Source: Gracilibacillus timonensis
GTDB lineage: Bacteria > Bacillota > Bacilli > Bacillales > Amphibacillaceae
Assembly (NCBI RefSeq): GCF_900086715.1
Contig: NZ_FLKH01000012.1
Span: 2,111,346 to 2,175,345, forward strand
Length of the DNA stretch: 64,000 nucleotides
Direction of reading: 5' to 3'
The notes beneath the pieces are model-generated. The model was given only the letters and a program-made list of their open reading frames with translations. It was not told the DNA's origin and did not search any database. Below, piece by piece: positions 1 through 10,121 of this stretch. The position numbers were made by a program, and so were the translations under genes. Every line of letters begins with the position of its first letter. Within the stretch, counting starts at the first letter, position 1.

Positions 1-1
1 T

Positions 2-712
2 TCCATGGTTGTCAATATCAATTCTTTAATTAAAGAAGTTTATGAAAGACAGCTGAATGAAAAGAAAGCAGAGTTGAAAGCTTTTCAAGCTCAATTAAAT
101 CCCCACTTTTTGTATAATACACTGGACACGATTTATTGGAACGTATACTTGAAGGATGATATAGAGACAGCAAAACTCGTCGTTTCGTTATCGGAAATGC
201 TCAGATATGTATTGGAGCCTGTGGATGAATGGGTAACACTAGAACAAGAAATCGATAATATTAAAAATTACATGAATATACAGGAACATCGTTTTAAGGA
301 AGAATTAGAAACAACCATTCGAGTTGAGGAAAATGTGAATCACTGTCTGTTAATCCGATTATTGCTGCAACCGTTGGTGGAAAACATATTCGTGCATGCA
401 TTTCGTGATAAAGAAACAAATATGCTTATTGATATACATGCATACCGCTGTTCAAATCAACTAATTATCACAATAATCGACAATGGTAGTGGTATGGATC
501 CCGAAACACTGGAACAATTATGGAAAGGAAGTTTGAACGCTTCAGGCGATCAGACGCGACAGAAAATTGGAATGGCAAGTGTTATTAATCGTATTGAATT
601 GGTTTATGGTGAGCCCTATCGATTAGAGATGTTAAGTAAGTATGGAGAAGGAACAACAATGAAGCTTATTCTGCCTTATCAGATAGATAATGGAAAAGGA
701 GATCCTAAATGA
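2..712 (+). CDS. YesM-type sensor histidine kinase (5' end cut by window edge)
   Basis: C-terminal part of a membrane sensor kinase that phosphorylates the AraC-type regulator encoded immediately downstream. The reading frame is open to the left edge, so the sensor and membrane segments lie outside the window. Visible are the His_kinase domain with the phospho-acceptor box QLNPHFLYNTLDTIYW near the start and a HATPase_c domain with the N box (LLLQPLVENIFVHAF) and G box (DNGSGMD). This order is typical of the YesM/LytS class. Its stop codon overlaps the start of the regulator by four bases, so the two are probably translationally coupled. By context it senses the saccharide imported by the ABC transporter that follows. 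Confidence 0.9.
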   Translation, partial: SMVVNINSLIKEVYERQLNEKKAELKAFQAQLNPHFLYNTLDTIYWNVYLKDDIETAKLVVSLSEMLRYVLEPVDEWVTLEQEIDNIKNYMNIQEHRFKEELETTIRVEENVNHCLLIRLLLQPLVENIFVHAFRDKETNMLIDIHAYRCSNQLIITIIDNGSGMDPETLEQLWKGSLNASGDQTRQKIGMASVINRIELVYGEPYRLEMLSKYGEGTTMKLILPYQIDNGKGDPK

Positions 713-2328
713 TGATATGTAATGTACTGATTGTGGATGATGAAGTCACAACTAGACGAGGGTTAACCAAGTTAATAGAAAAGAATGCAACGAACTGGAA
801 TGTAGTTGGAGCATTTAGAAACGGACATGAAGCTATTAAGCAAACAAAGGTTTTAAAACCTGAATTAGTCTTGACGGATATCCGAATGCCCAATATGAGC
901 GGGATTGACTTGGCTAAAGCAATTCATCATGAACATCCAAGAACAAAGGTTGTTATGCTGACAGGCTACAAGAATTTGGAGTACGCGCAAGCAGGAATAA
1001 GATATGGTGTGGTAGACTTTTTGCTAAAGCCTTGTTCTGAGAAAGAATTACTTAAAGTGCTTGATAAAACCTATAATACTATAATAAAAGAAATGAAGCA
1101 CCAAGAAAATCTTTTATTGGAAAGGCGATTAATTGAAGAAAATACGATTCGATCGCTAATGTTACGATTGCCATATGATCAAGCAAGAGTGGAAAGGATA
1201 AAGAAATATTATCTACAAAAAGAACTTCTACTATGTAAAGTAGTAACTTATTTTCCAAAATCAAAGGCATATCGGCATAAAGATCTGAGTTTGTTGCAAC
1301 TTTCCATATCACAAATTACAGAAGAACTGATAGGGAAATTTGATCTGAGAGGCATTATGCTACCCATATTACATGATATGTATGCTATTTTTCTAGATCC
1401 GTCTTCTTCTATTTCTAATTTCAATCAAACTTTGGAAAAAGTGATTTACGAAGTGACTGGGATTACGATCGAAATTCATCATACAAATCCAATAGAAGAT
1501 TTATTACAGTTACCTGATTGTTTGGAGAATAATATTAGGATAGATACGAATAATCTTTTGAAAAGAGCTAATCTTAAAAGGGAACCCATATCGAATTCAA
1601 ATTTAGAGGTTCTCGCCTTAAATCAAAATAAAATAGAAGCTGTTCAAGGTGAAATTTTGTCGAAAATAATGGTTGGGCAAGTGGATCAAGTGAAATGTTA
1701 CGTAGATAGCTATATCAAAAACATAAAAAACTTATCTATTGAAAAGGCAAAATTAGAGGTTTTAATTCTTGTACTTTCATTTTATGAAATTATCCAAAAG
1801 GAGTTTGTAATGAAAGATCTAGAGGTAGGTGTCGGTATTCAGATTAATCAGCTTCAGCCATTGAATGAAATGGATGAAGTAGTAGGGTGGGTTATGGAGC
1901 AGGGAGAGCTGTTTTATAACGAATTAAATACTTGGTTGAAAACAAAGAACGAAAATCTCGTTGCTAAGTCAATAAGTTATATTGAAGATCACTATATGGA
2001 AAACTGTAGTCTGAAGGAGGTAGCTGATTATGTTCACTTGAGTCCAAATTATTTCAGTAACTTATTCAAACTAGAAAAAGGAGAAAGTTTTGTCAACTAC
2101 ATTACCAATCTTAGAATTAATAAGTCCAAAATATTGTTAAGTAATACAAATATGAAAATTTTTGAAATTGCTGAATCGGTAGGATATGATGATTCTAACT
2201 ATTTTACCACAGTTTTTAAACGGTTAACGAAAAAGACGCCAAGAGAATATCGCACGCAAGCCGAAAAACACAATCAGGGGAAAGAAAATATTGTACAAAC
2301 TTCTACTACCACATTTAAATCTAATTGA
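709..2328 (+). CDS. YesN-type response regulator with AraC DNA-binding domain
   Basis: Transcription factor of a two-component pair. Residues about 1-120 form a receiver domain, with the acidic pair in IVDDE and the phospho-acceptor Asp in LTDIRMPNMSG. A long poorly conserved linker follows. The last ~100 residues form an AraC double helix-turn-helix (LKEVADYVHLSPNYFSNLFK, then IAESVGYDDSNYFTTVFKRL). At 539 residues it has the normal length for YesN proteins, which usually activate neighbouring carbohydrate uptake genes. It overlaps the kinase gene by four bases. The likely targets are the permease and binding-protein genes downstream; this is inferred from synteny. Confidence 0.93.
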   Translation: MMICNVLIVDDEVTTRRGLTKLIEKNATNWNVVGAFRNGHEAIKQTKVLKPELVLTDIRMPNMSGIDLAKAIHHEHPRTKVVMLTGYKNLEYAQAGIRYGVVDFLLKPCSEKELLKVLDKTYNTIIKEMKHQENLLLERRLIEENTIRSLMLRLPYDQARVERIKKYYLQKELLLCKVVTYFPKSKAYRHKDLSLLQLSISQITEELIGKFDLRGIMLPILHDMYAIFLDPSSSISNFNQTLEKVIYEVTGITIEIHHTNPIEDLLQLPDCLENNIRIDTNNLLKRANLKREPISNSNLEVLALNQNKIEAVQGEILSKIMVGQVDQVKCYVDSYIKNIKNLSIEKAKLEVLILVLSFYEIIQKEFVMKDLEVGVGIQINQLQPLNEMDEVVGWVMEQGELFYNELNTWLKTKNENLVAKSISYIEDHYMENCSLKEVADYVHLSPNYFSNLFKLEKGESFVNYITNLRINKSKILLSNTNMKIFEIAESVGYDDSNYFTTVFKRLTKKTPREYRTQAEKHNQGKENIVQTSTTTFKSN

Positions 2329-2406
2329 CATCTTTGAATTTTGAAATGTAAAAATTGATTCATTTAAATTAGAATACCCTGCCAGATAGTTAAATGATTA
2401 ATCTAG

Positions 2407-2438
2407 CCGTTACTTATAAAAAGGAACGGTTATTTTTT
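2407..2438 (+). terminator. Probable terminator after the yesMN-like pair
   Basis: A short stem, ccgtt paired with aacgg across a 13-base loop, is followed by a T-rich run (ttattttttat). It sits about 80 bases after the regulator stop and separates the regulatory pair from the transporter genes. The stem is short, so termination may be partial. Confidence 0.5.
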
Positions 2439-2695
2439 ATAATTTCAAAGCATAGAAGCGTCACCTAAAGAACAAAAAGAAATCAATATTCACATAAATT
2501 ATGTTTCTTAAAAAAGTAAATTTCTCAAGTTTTACAGTTGATAATTCAAGGAAACAAAAACCATAATTATGTAGAATTAATTTGTAGAGATAGCAACTGA
2601 CCAAAAATTAGGGAGTGATCGCCTATGAGATGATTAGAAATCCTGAGTATTTGAAGAAGAAAAGCATTTTAGAAAAGAGGTGTAGAAATATATCT

Positions 2696-3670
2696 ATGCA
2701 GCCTACACAAGATATGCAAACAAACATAGAGTCAGTGGATGCGGAAATGATAAGAAAAAATTCTGCAAAATTAAAAAGAAAACAGCGTTTCAAACAAAAT
2801 ATCCCTTTATTAATGATGTTTTTGCCTGTCATCGCTTTCTATTTAACATTCAAGTACGCACCCATTATGGGGAATGTTATTGCCTTTAAAGAATACAACT
2901 TCTTTGATGGAATATTTGGCAGTCCATGGGCAGGATTTCAGAATTTCGAACTTTTATTTACTCAAACGGAGACAATAAATATTATTCGCAATACATTTAT
3001 GCTAAGTATTCTGCAATTGGTACTTGGTTTTCCAGCACCTATTATTCTTGCCTTATTGTTAAACGAAGTAAGAAAAATATTTTTCAAACGGACTATACAA
3101 ACGATTGTTTATTTACCTCATTTTTTTAACTGGGTAATTATCGGTGGTATTGTGTTAACTTTGTTTTCCATGGAATCTGGTTTTATAAATCAATGGGTAG
3201 AAAAATGGACTGGTGAACCTTATCCATTTTTGTATAAACCATTATCATGGATAGGGGTTTTTATAAGCTCTGGTATATGGAAAGAAATGGGCTTTGGCAC
3301 GATTATTTACTTGGCGGTTATTAACATGGTTAATCCAAGCCTGTATGAATCGGCAAGCATGGATGGGGCCAATAAATTTAGGCAAATTTGGCATATTACT
3401 CTCCCACAAATACGTCCCACAATTGTTATATTATTTATTCTAGCAACAGGAAATGTTATGGAGGTTGGCTTTGATCAAGTTTATATATTACAAAATGAAG
3501 TCGTTTCCAATGTGGCAGATGTTATAAGCACCTATATATATCGAGTGGGCTTACAGGGTTCACAATTCAGCTTAAGTGCTGCAATGGGATTATTTGAAGC
3601 ATTAGTTGGTTTGGTATTGGTGTTGTCTGCCAATTGGATTGCGCGCAAGTTCGACCAGGGATTATTTTAG
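2696..3670 (+). CDS. ABC transporter permease, LplB/YtcP type
   Basis: Inner-membrane subunit of a carbohydrate importer of the CUT1 type. About six hydrophobic segments are seen, with the EAA loop that contacts the ATPase at ESASMDGANKFRQIWHITLP. The open frame reaches back to a GTG at 2615, but that codon overlaps its own purine-rich stretch. The ATG at 2696 has an AGAGG-like site upstream and gives 324 residues, close to the family norm, so I prefer it; an ATG at 2747 is also possible. It is followed 12 bases later by the second permease. No ATPase gene is present, as usual for systems that share MsmX-type ATPases. Confidence 0.88.
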   Translation: MQPTQDMQTNIESVDAEMIRKNSAKLKRKQRFKQNIPLLMMFLPVIAFYLTFKYAPIMGNVIAFKEYNFFDGIFGSPWAGFQNFELLFTQTETINIIRNTFMLSILQLVLGFPAPIILALLLNEVRKIFFKRTIQTIVYLPHFFNWVIIGGIVLTLFSMESGFINQWVEKWTGEPYPFLYKPLSWIGVFISSGIWKEMGFGTIIYLAVINMVNPSLYESASMDGANKFRQIWHITLPQIRPTIVILFILATGNVMEVGFDQVYILQNEVVSNVADVISTYIYRVGLQGSQFSLSAAMGLFEALVGLVLVLSANWIARKFDQGLF

Positions 3671-3682
3671 GAGGTAATTATA

Positions 3683-4558
3683 ATGAAACCAACACTAGGC
3701 GATAAGTTTTTTTATGTAGCTAATTATATTTTTCTATCGATTATCTCATTAACTTGTTTATTCCCAATTGTTCACATGGCCGCTTTATCGTTAAGTGATT
3801 CACACTCCATAATGTCAGGGCTTGTTTCCGTCTGGCCTAAAGGATGGACGCTTGATGCTTATGTAACTTTAATAGAAGGAACTCAAATCCTAAGTGCATT
3901 CAAAAACAGTGTGATTATTACAGTCGTTGGCGTGGGATTGAGCATGCTTTTTACAATCCTGGCAGCTTATCCATTATCTCGCAAGTATTTTTATGCAAGG
4001 AAAAAATTCACGTTACTTATGGTCTTCACTATGTTATTTGGAGGTGGAATGATTCCTACCTACTTAGTAGTACAAAGTTTAGGATTAGTAGATTCTTATT
4101 TTGCCATTTGGCTTCCGGGATTAATCAGTACCTATAATATGCTTGTGATGAAAAGTTTCTTTGAAAACCTGCCTGAAGAATTAGAAGAAGCGGCACGAAT
4201 TGATGGATGTGGTGAAATTAGGTTGTTAATGAAGATTATTCTACCACTTTCAGTACCTATGATCGCTACATTATCTTTGTTTTACGCCGTGGGTTATTGG
4301 AATATGTTTATGAATGTACTAATTTATATCAATCAAACAGACAAGTATAACCTGTCTGTCCTTGTGCAACAGATGGTGCAAAGTCAATCGGTTATGCAGG
4401 AGTTAAATGAGGTTATGCCGGAAGATATACAAAACACGACACCAGAATCTGTTAAAGCGGCAGGGGTCATGGTTATGGTCATACCTATGTTATTAATCTA
4501 TCCTTTTCTGCAAAAATATTTTGTGAAAGGTGTGTTGATTGGATCTATAAAAGGGTAG
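3683..4558 (+). CDS. ABC transporter permease, YtcP/LplC type
   Basis: Second permease of the importer, 291 residues with six predicted membrane segments. The EAA loop is EEAARIDGCGEIRLLMKIIL. An insert near residues 225-260, rich in Gln and Met, and the C-terminal end KYFVKGVLIGSIKG are typical of the LplC/YtcP branch, which imports complex polysaccharide fragments. The ribosome site GGAGG lies directly before the ATG. It forms an operon with the first permease and the binding lipoprotein that follows. Confidence 0.92.
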   Translation: MKPTLGDKFFYVANYIFLSIISLTCLFPIVHMAALSLSDSHSIMSGLVSVWPKGWTLDAYVTLIEGTQILSAFKNSVIITVVGVGLSMLFTILAAYPLSRKYFYARKKFTLLMVFTMLFGGGMIPTYLVVQSLGLVDSYFAIWLPGLISTYNMLVMKSFFENLPEELEEAARIDGCGEIRLLMKIILPLSVPMIATLSLFYAVGYWNMFMNVLIYINQTDKYNLSVLVQQMVQSQSVMQELNEVMPEDIQNTTPESVKAAGVMVMVIPMLLIYPFLQKYFVKGVLIGSIKG

Positions 4559-4722
4559 TTGGTTTTTGGGTCATTAGAAGGTAATTTTGGTCTGTGCTTT
4601 TACTATTAACTTTTGAGGTGCAAGCTTTTTTAGAGGTTGAATGATGTGCTTGATTGCAGATGAAACGAAACCTATTAGCTATATGCGGAATTCACACACT
4701 TAAATTTAGGAAGGGGAAAAGC

Positions 4723-6354
4723 ATGCGAATAAAAAGAAAATGGTTATTTATGGTGATGATTCTTTGTTTGATGCTTGGGTTAGTGTTAATTGGTTGTTCA
4801 GAGAAGGAGAGTTCGGATACTGTAGACAATGATGGGGATCATCAAATTACAGCTTCGATTTATGATCGTGGTGAAGTCCCTGCCGTAGAAGGTACGATAG
4901 AAGATAATCGTTGGACGAAATGGATCAATGAAAATGTCTCGGCCAATGTAAAATATCAACCTATACCACGTTGGGAATCTACAGAGAAGTTCAATACTTT
5001 ATTTGCTTCTGGCCAGGCGCCTGACCTTTTATTTGAATACAGCGCAGGGCCTAAAGATACTTGGTATCAACAAAAACAATTAATGCCTTTGGATTCAATA
5101 ATTGAAGATCATAGCACCGAATATAAGGAAATGCTTGAGAAATATCCTTCATTGAAAAAAGCCGGAACGTTAAGTGATGGAAAGCTTTATTATTTGGGAA
5201 GGATGAATGAGGTCACTCCAATACGAGCCATTTTTGTTCGAAAAGATTGGCTAGATAAGTTGAATCTGGAAGTTCCAAAAACAACTGAAGAATTATATGA
5301 AGTAGCCAAGGCTTTTACTGAACAGGATCCAGATAACAATGAGGAAGATGATACTTATGGAATTGCAATTAGCCATCAATCTGCCCGTACTATAGATCAA
5401 GTTTTTCAAAACATGGGCTTTGTTATGCGTGATAATCAAATAGTACGTGCCTGGGACAGTGCGGTTGCCGCTACCAAATTCAGAAAGCGCTTATATCAGG
5501 AAGGCATAGTGGATCGAGATTATCTGAATGATAGTAATGGTGAAAAGGCAAGAAAGGATTTTGTTACTGGTAAGTTGGGTATTTATCCAGTTCTCTTAAA
5601 ATGGGATCAGTTTGCAAAAAATGAGTATAAATCTTTGAAGCAAAATGTACCTGAAGCAGAAATTATCCCAATTGCTTATCCAGAAAGCCCAGCAGGTGCA
5701 TTTAATCCTACCTTTCAAAATCCGGTGCAAATGACTGCTGCTGTTTCCAGGGGAGCAGAAAATCCCGAAGATGTTATTGATTTGGTTGATTTTCTAGTGA
5801 AACCATCGACAACAGAAATGTTGAATTACGGGGAAGAAGGTGTGCATCACGAGCTTGACAAGAATGGGTGTCCGAAGATTATAGATGGTGAGCACAAGGA
5901 AGAAGTAGGCTATATGACCGATGCTGCTATGTTATCTTCATCTAGCTTTGTGACGGAAGATAAGTGCGGATACGAAACAATGTTTAATGAAGATATACCC
6001 ATTGAGAAGGAAGGACTTGAATTATATAAAATGGGAGAAGAGGTATACTTTGATTTAGATCGTCCTTATTCTGAAATTACCCATTCTGAGCATATGCCTC
6101 AGTTACCTAAAGAGCTGGATATCACGATAGGACAAACGGGAGATGCAATCAATGACTTATGGGTGAAAGCTATTGTTAGTGGCTCTGACTATTCCGTAGA
6201 ACAAGCATTGGAAGATGCTAAAGAAGTATGGGCGAACGGTAAAGGTCCAGACGCAGAGGAATGGTGGACTAATTGGTATGATGAAAACAAGGATTCAGCT
6301 TTTTTAGCTAAGGATATTTATGACATCGTAGAGCAACAACAGGCGCAGAAGTAA
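4723..6354 (+). CDS. Extracellular sugar-binding lipoprotein, LplA/YtcQ type
   Basis: Substrate-capturing lipoprotein of the ABC importer, anchored to the outer face of the membrane. The chosen ATG has AGGAAGGGG upstream; an in-frame ATG at 4654 has no such site. A basic N-terminus and a hydrophobic stretch lead to the lipobox LVLIGC, whose Cys is the lipidation site. At 543 residues it matches the large LplA-class binding proteins, which are longer than MalE-type proteins. The mature part is rich in aromatic residues (WTKWINENV, DTWYQQKQ, EEWWTNWYDE), as expected for carbohydrate stacking. The ligand cannot be read from sequence; the neighbouring sulfatase suggests a sulfated glycan. Confidence 0.92.
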   Translation: MRIKRKWLFMVMILCLMLGLVLIGCSEKESSDTVDNDGDHQITASIYDRGEVPAVEGTIEDNRWTKWINENVSANVKYQPIPRWESTEKFNTLFASGQAPDLLFEYSAGPKDTWYQQKQLMPLDSIIEDHSTEYKEMLEKYPSLKKAGTLSDGKLYYLGRMNEVTPIRAIFVRKDWLDKLNLEVPKTTEELYEVAKAFTEQDPDNNEEDDTYGIAISHQSARTIDQVFQNMGFVMRDNQIVRAWDSAVAATKFRKRLYQEGIVDRDYLNDSNGEKARKDFVTGKLGIYPVLLKWDQFAKNEYKSLKQNVPEAEIIPIAYPESPAGAFNPTFQNPVQMTAAVSRGAENPEDVIDLVDFLVKPSTTEMLNYGEEGVHHELDKNGCPKIIDGEHKEEVGYMTDAAMLSSSSFVTEDKCGYETMFNEDIPIEKEGLELYKMGEEVYFDLDRPYSEITHSEHMPQLPKELDITIGQTGDAINDLWVKAIVSGSDYSVEQALEDAKEVWANGKGPDAEEWWTNWYDENKDSAFLAKDIYDIVEQQQAQK

Positions 6355-6416
6355 ATGTATGAGCGAAGATTTTCACTTTATAGATTAACCGTTAGATAAA
6401 TATTTAAAGTTTTTGA

Positions 6417-6502
6417 TTCACTTTACTTGAAGTATCTACAGTCATGAGAACATGATATGGCAATGTTTGATTAATCTCTTCAGGTAAAGTGAACATTTTT
6501 TT
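6417..6502 (+). terminator. Long-stem terminator between binding protein and sulfatase
   Basis: A 16-base arm beginning ttcactttac pairs with its near-perfect complement ending gtaaagtgaa, 45 bases later, followed by cattttttttaac. The loop holds a small inner hairpin (catgagaacatg). This would terminate or attenuate the transporter transcript ahead of the sulfatase. Confidence 0.65.
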
Positions 6503-6633
6503 AACAAATTGTAGGATCGTATTTAACAGAAACTCATAACAAAGAGTTAAAATCTACATTGTGATTATATGAAATCCGATTCGTGAAAGAATGAATATCA
6601 GAATAAGAATACAAGATAAACGAGGTGATACTC

Positions 6634-8085
6634 TTGAGAACTATATTTATTTTAATGGATTCGCTTAACCGCGATTATCTCAGTTGTTACGGAAATTCAT
6701 GGGTTCACACTCCTAATATTGACCGTTTAACTGCAAAAGGTACAGTATTTGATAATCACTATAGTGGTTCACTACCTTGTATTCCTGCCCGTCGTGAAAT
6801 TATGACCGGTCGCCTTAATTTTCTTGAGTCACAATGGTGTCCACTACAGCCATTCGATGAAACTTATCCCGATGAACTTCGTGGTCAGTCTAATGTATAC
6901 AGTCATTTGATAACAGATCACTATCATTACTTTGAAAAAAAGGGATGGGGGTACCATACTCCCTTTGACACTTGGGAATTCATACGTGGACAAGAGGGCG
7001 ATAACTGGCATCCGAAAGTAAAAGACCCTGATATTCCAAAATATAAAGGGAAAAATAGACGGCAGGATTGGATTAATCGTGCTTTTATGGACTCTGAACT
7101 AGATGAAGATTACCCTACACCACAATGCTTTATGCAAGCGATAAATTTTATTGAAAATAATCATAAGGAGGACAACTGGCACCTGCATTTAGAATTGTTT
7201 GATCCTCACGAACCATTCATATGTCCAACCAAATATAAAGAACTATACAATGATACGTGGGCAGGTAAATACCATTTCGATTGGCCACCATATGAACCAA
7301 TAGATTCAGATTGGGAGGCGATCGATCATATTCGCAAATGTTATGCAGGTACGCTGACGATGGCTGATCAATGGCTCGGTAAGTTGTTTGATAAAATGGA
7401 TGAATGGAATATGTGGCATGATACAGCGGTTATTTTAACCACTGATCATGGGTATTTACTTGGCGATCATGGATACTGGGCCAAAAACTATATGTTTGAT
7501 TATCAAAAGTTAGTAAACATTCCATTGATAACATACATCCCTGAGGCTTTAATGAACGGCGGTCGTGTATCTGGACTTACTTCAACAATGGATCTTATGC
7601 CAACATTGCTTCGTTTACACGAGGCAAAACCATCTCAGCATGTGCACGGTAAATCTTTGACACATTTATTTGAATGTGACGAACCACATCATGATGCAGT
7701 GCTATATGGTTATTTTGGTAAAGATATTAACCTAACAGATGGTCGGTTTACTTATTGCAGAAAGCCTATTCCTGATAGCGCTGTATATCATCATACAGCT
7801 GTCCCTGTCGCAACAGATAACAACTTGCAAGATTATGAGGTAGCCGAGGTGGGTCAATTTCTTTCGCAGACAAATATACCAGTTTATCGTCTTGCTCAAA
7901 ATTCTTATCAGCATCACCATGCTACAAAAGATCATTTATTATACAATCTTAGGGAAGACCCAGAACAAAGCGTTCCCATTTCTAATTCACAATTGCATAA
8001 ACATTATGAAATTAAGTTACTAGAGTTATTGAAGAAGTATCAAGCCCCAAGTTGGCAATATGAACGGGTGGGATTAGATGGATAA
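6634..8085 (+). CDS. Sulfatase family hydrolase
   Basis: Predicted to hydrolyse sulfate esters on a sugar, in the alkaline phosphatase superfamily. The maturation motif C-x-P-x-R is present as CIPAR, with Cys49 as the formylglycine precursor. Metal-site residues are seen in the N-terminal FILMDSLNRD and in LTTDHGYLLGDHG near residue 270. The start is TTG at 6634, six bases after GAGGTG; the in-frame GTG at 6625 is part of that ribosome site. No signal peptide is seen, so it probably acts in the cytoplasm on imported sulfated oligosaccharides. No sulfatase-maturing radical SAM enzyme is in the window, so one must be encoded elsewhere. Confidence 0.9.
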   Translation: MRTIFILMDSLNRDYLSCYGNSWVHTPNIDRLTAKGTVFDNHYSGSLPCIPARREIMTGRLNFLESQWCPLQPFDETYPDELRGQSNVYSHLITDHYHYFEKKGWGYHTPFDTWEFIRGQEGDNWHPKVKDPDIPKYKGKNRRQDWINRAFMDSELDEDYPTPQCFMQAINFIENNHKEDNWHLHLELFDPHEPFICPTKYKELYNDTWAGKYHFDWPPYEPIDSDWEAIDHIRKCYAGTLTMADQWLGKLFDKMDEWNMWHDTAVILTTDHGYLLGDHGYWAKNYMFDYQKLVNIPLITYIPEALMNGGRVSGLTSTMDLMPTLLRLHEAKPSQHVHGKSLTHLFECDEPHHDAVLYGYFGKDINLTDGRFTYCRKPIPDSAVYHHTAVPVATDNNLQDYEVAEVGQFLSQTNIPVYRLAQNSYQHHHATKDHLLYNLREDPEQSVPISNSQLHKHYEIKLLELLKKYQAPSWQYERVGLDG

Positions 8086-8189
8086 AAACTTCAATTCTTA
8101 AGGTTTAGAATAACAATAATGAGAAACAGTTAGGGAAAAGAGTGATTAAAAAACCTTGTTTTAAGGGGTTGCATAGGGGGAGTAATAAT

Positions 8190-8909
8190 ATGGAGATTAA
8201 CGGTTTTACAGGTGGATTATATAGAATATCAAGCTTGATCACCATATTTACTGGTTCAAATTTATTGTGGATTTTATTTAATTTTCCTATTGTTTATTTA
8301 ATTTTGTGTATAATATTCGCTCAAAATGTTAGCCAGATTATTACCTTAGGAATTACTATACTTCTCATAACTCCTATTGTTTTTTTTCCAGCTACAACTG
8401 CTCTGTATGGAGTAATTCGTAAGTGGGTATATGGTGAAGAGATAAAGATATTTCAATTCTACTTAAGATTTTATAAGGAAAATTATATAAGAAGTGCAGT
8501 TGGCGGATCATTGATTTGTCTGATGTGGATCGTACTGTTTGCTGATTATTATTACTTTACAACGTTTTTTGCTAATTGGTTTATATATTTGTTTATCGTA
8601 GTAGCTATCTTTTCATTTATCTTTACTTTACACTTCTTTTCATTAACAGTTCATATACATGTGAAACTAAAAGATACTTTTAAGTTTGCTATATTGTTGA
8701 CATTTGGGAAACCACTCCTCACACTGGTATTAGGCGCAATAATTGTTCTTATCATGTATTTAAGTTTTTACATGCTGACATTTTTGATACCATTTTTTTT
8801 GGGTTCACTTATAACATATTTATCATTTTATGGATTTCACAAGTTTTATATGAAAATTCATTCATTTAAAATAACAGACCAAAAGATATCTCATACTTCT
8901 ATAAGTTAA
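8190..8909 (+). CDS. YesL-like DUF624 membrane protein
   Basis: Integral membrane protein of the YesL/DUF624 family, which recurs next to YesMN and polysaccharide ABC genes. Its biochemical role is unknown. About five hydrophobic helices are seen. The N-terminal block GGLYRISSLI and the middle PATTALYGVIRKWVYGEE are the family hallmarks. The ATG at 8190 has GGGGAG at good spacing and is preferred to the in-frame 8142 start. It resembles the second YesL protein at about 26 kb, so both glycan loci carry the same module. Confidence 0.85.
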   Translation: MEINGFTGGLYRISSLITIFTGSNLLWILFNFPIVYLILCIIFAQNVSQIITLGITILLITPIVFFPATTALYGVIRKWVYGEEIKIFQFYLRFYKENYIRSAVGGSLICLMWIVLFADYYYFTTFFANWFIYLFIVVAIFSFIFTLHFFSLTVHIHVKLKDTFKFAILLTFGKPLLTLVLGAIIVLIMYLSFYMLTFLIPFFLGSLITYLSFYGFHKFYMKIHSFKITDQKISHTSIS

Positions 8910-9106
8910 TAAGAGTATGGATTATAAATAATGGATTAAAATAACTTTACTTTTGCCATGCTGACTCAATTTAATGAAAAGAAGTTTGTAATACGTAGGT
9001 TTGGCTTTGTGCAAAAGTTATTCTGTGAAACAATTATGAATAATTTCAAGGATAGTTTTTTCACGTCGAGCAGAGCGAATAACTTCCCACAAAAGGAGAT
9101 AAACGC

Positions 9107-9985
9107 ATGGACAATACAACAGAACCCATCCAAATTACATATAGAAACACTTCTTTGGCTCTTTATACAGATAAAGTATTCCAACACTCCCATCTCCGGT
9201 ATGAAATTTACTATTTTCATGAAGGAGATTGTAAATATGTGATTAATGATGATGTGATGGAATTAGAGAAGAATGACATCATTATTATGAATGGTTCGAC
9301 TTTGCATGGTCCATACCCAAAACAGGGTATCTCCTATGTGCGAAGTGTGATCGAATTTTCTGCCGAATGGATAGATCCGATCCTTCAGCAATTGCATGTA
9401 CCGATGCTTTTAGAACCTTTTGAAAAGCTACATCATTTTTTGTTGCGAGGTGTGGATCAGGCCACTCTTGATAAAATAGTGTCGATAATGAAAGAATTGG
9501 ATGTCCAAAAGAGATATTTGAATGGTTCCACTTTATCTGAGACGGAGCGGAATTTGTTGAAAGGGCAAATGATCCATCGCTTTATTGGGCTATTGTTTAT
9601 TATTTATGAACTTAGCTATCAGAAGCTTCAACATACCCCGATTGCAGATGATGAAAAGACTCGCCATGTCAACCGATTAATTGCTTGGGTGGATCAGAAT
9701 TTTCAGCGTACGATCACATTAAATGAGATAGCAGATACCTTGCATTTAAGTAAATATTATGTGTCTAGAATCTTTAAAGATATTACTGGCCAAACGATTA
9801 TGCAATATTTAATGAATAGAAGATTAACGCGAGCGAAGTATCTGCTAGAAATATATCCAGATAAGCCGATGATGGATATTTCAATGGAATCGGGGTTTGA
9901 AAGCCCGTCTCATTTTAGTCGGAAGTTTAAAACGAAATATCAGATCAGCCCCACAGCGTATCGGAATAGGAGATTGTTAGAGTGA
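9107..9985 (+). CDS. AraC family regulator with cupin-type sensor domain
   Basis: One-component transcription regulator. Residues about 15-90 form a cupin-like sugar-binding domain, with HSHLRYEIYYFHEGDCKYVI and a basic turn before LHGP. The last 100 residues are an AraC double helix-turn-helix (LNEIADTLHLSKYYVSRIFK and ISMESGFESPSHFSRKFK). AAAAGGAGA precedes the ATG. It lies 120 bases after the YesL gene on the same strand and probably gives a second sugar-responsive input to the first glycan locus. Confidence 0.9.
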   Translation: MDNTTEPIQITYRNTSLALYTDKVFQHSHLRYEIYYFHEGDCKYVINDDVMELEKNDIIIMNGSTLHGPYPKQGISYVRSVIEFSAEWIDPILQQLHVPMLLEPFEKLHHFLLRGVDQATLDKIVSIMKELDVQKRYLNGSTLSETERNLLKGQMIHRFIGLLFIIYELSYQKLQHTPIADDEKTRHVNRLIAWVDQNFQRTITLNEIADTLHLSKYYVSRIFKDITGQTIMQYLMNRRLTRAKYLLEIYPDKPMMDISMESGFESPSHFSRKFKTKYQISPTAYRNRRLLE

Positions 9986-10064
9986 ATGGTGAGTTGGGAA
10001 AATCAATACTTTATATTGATGAGAACAATATGGAGTCCATATGCGTTTTTTGACCTTCAATATT

Positions 10065-10121
10065 AAAGCTCGAATTCCTTCTATCTTAATAATGGATGGA
10101 AAAGAGTTCGGGCTTTGAATT
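10065..10121 (+). terminator. Terminator after the AraC regulator
   Basis: The arm aaagctcgaattcctt pairs with aaaagagttcgggcttt across about 19 bases, with small mismatches, followed by gaattttta. It closes the first glycan locus before the helicase gene. Confidence 0.55.
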
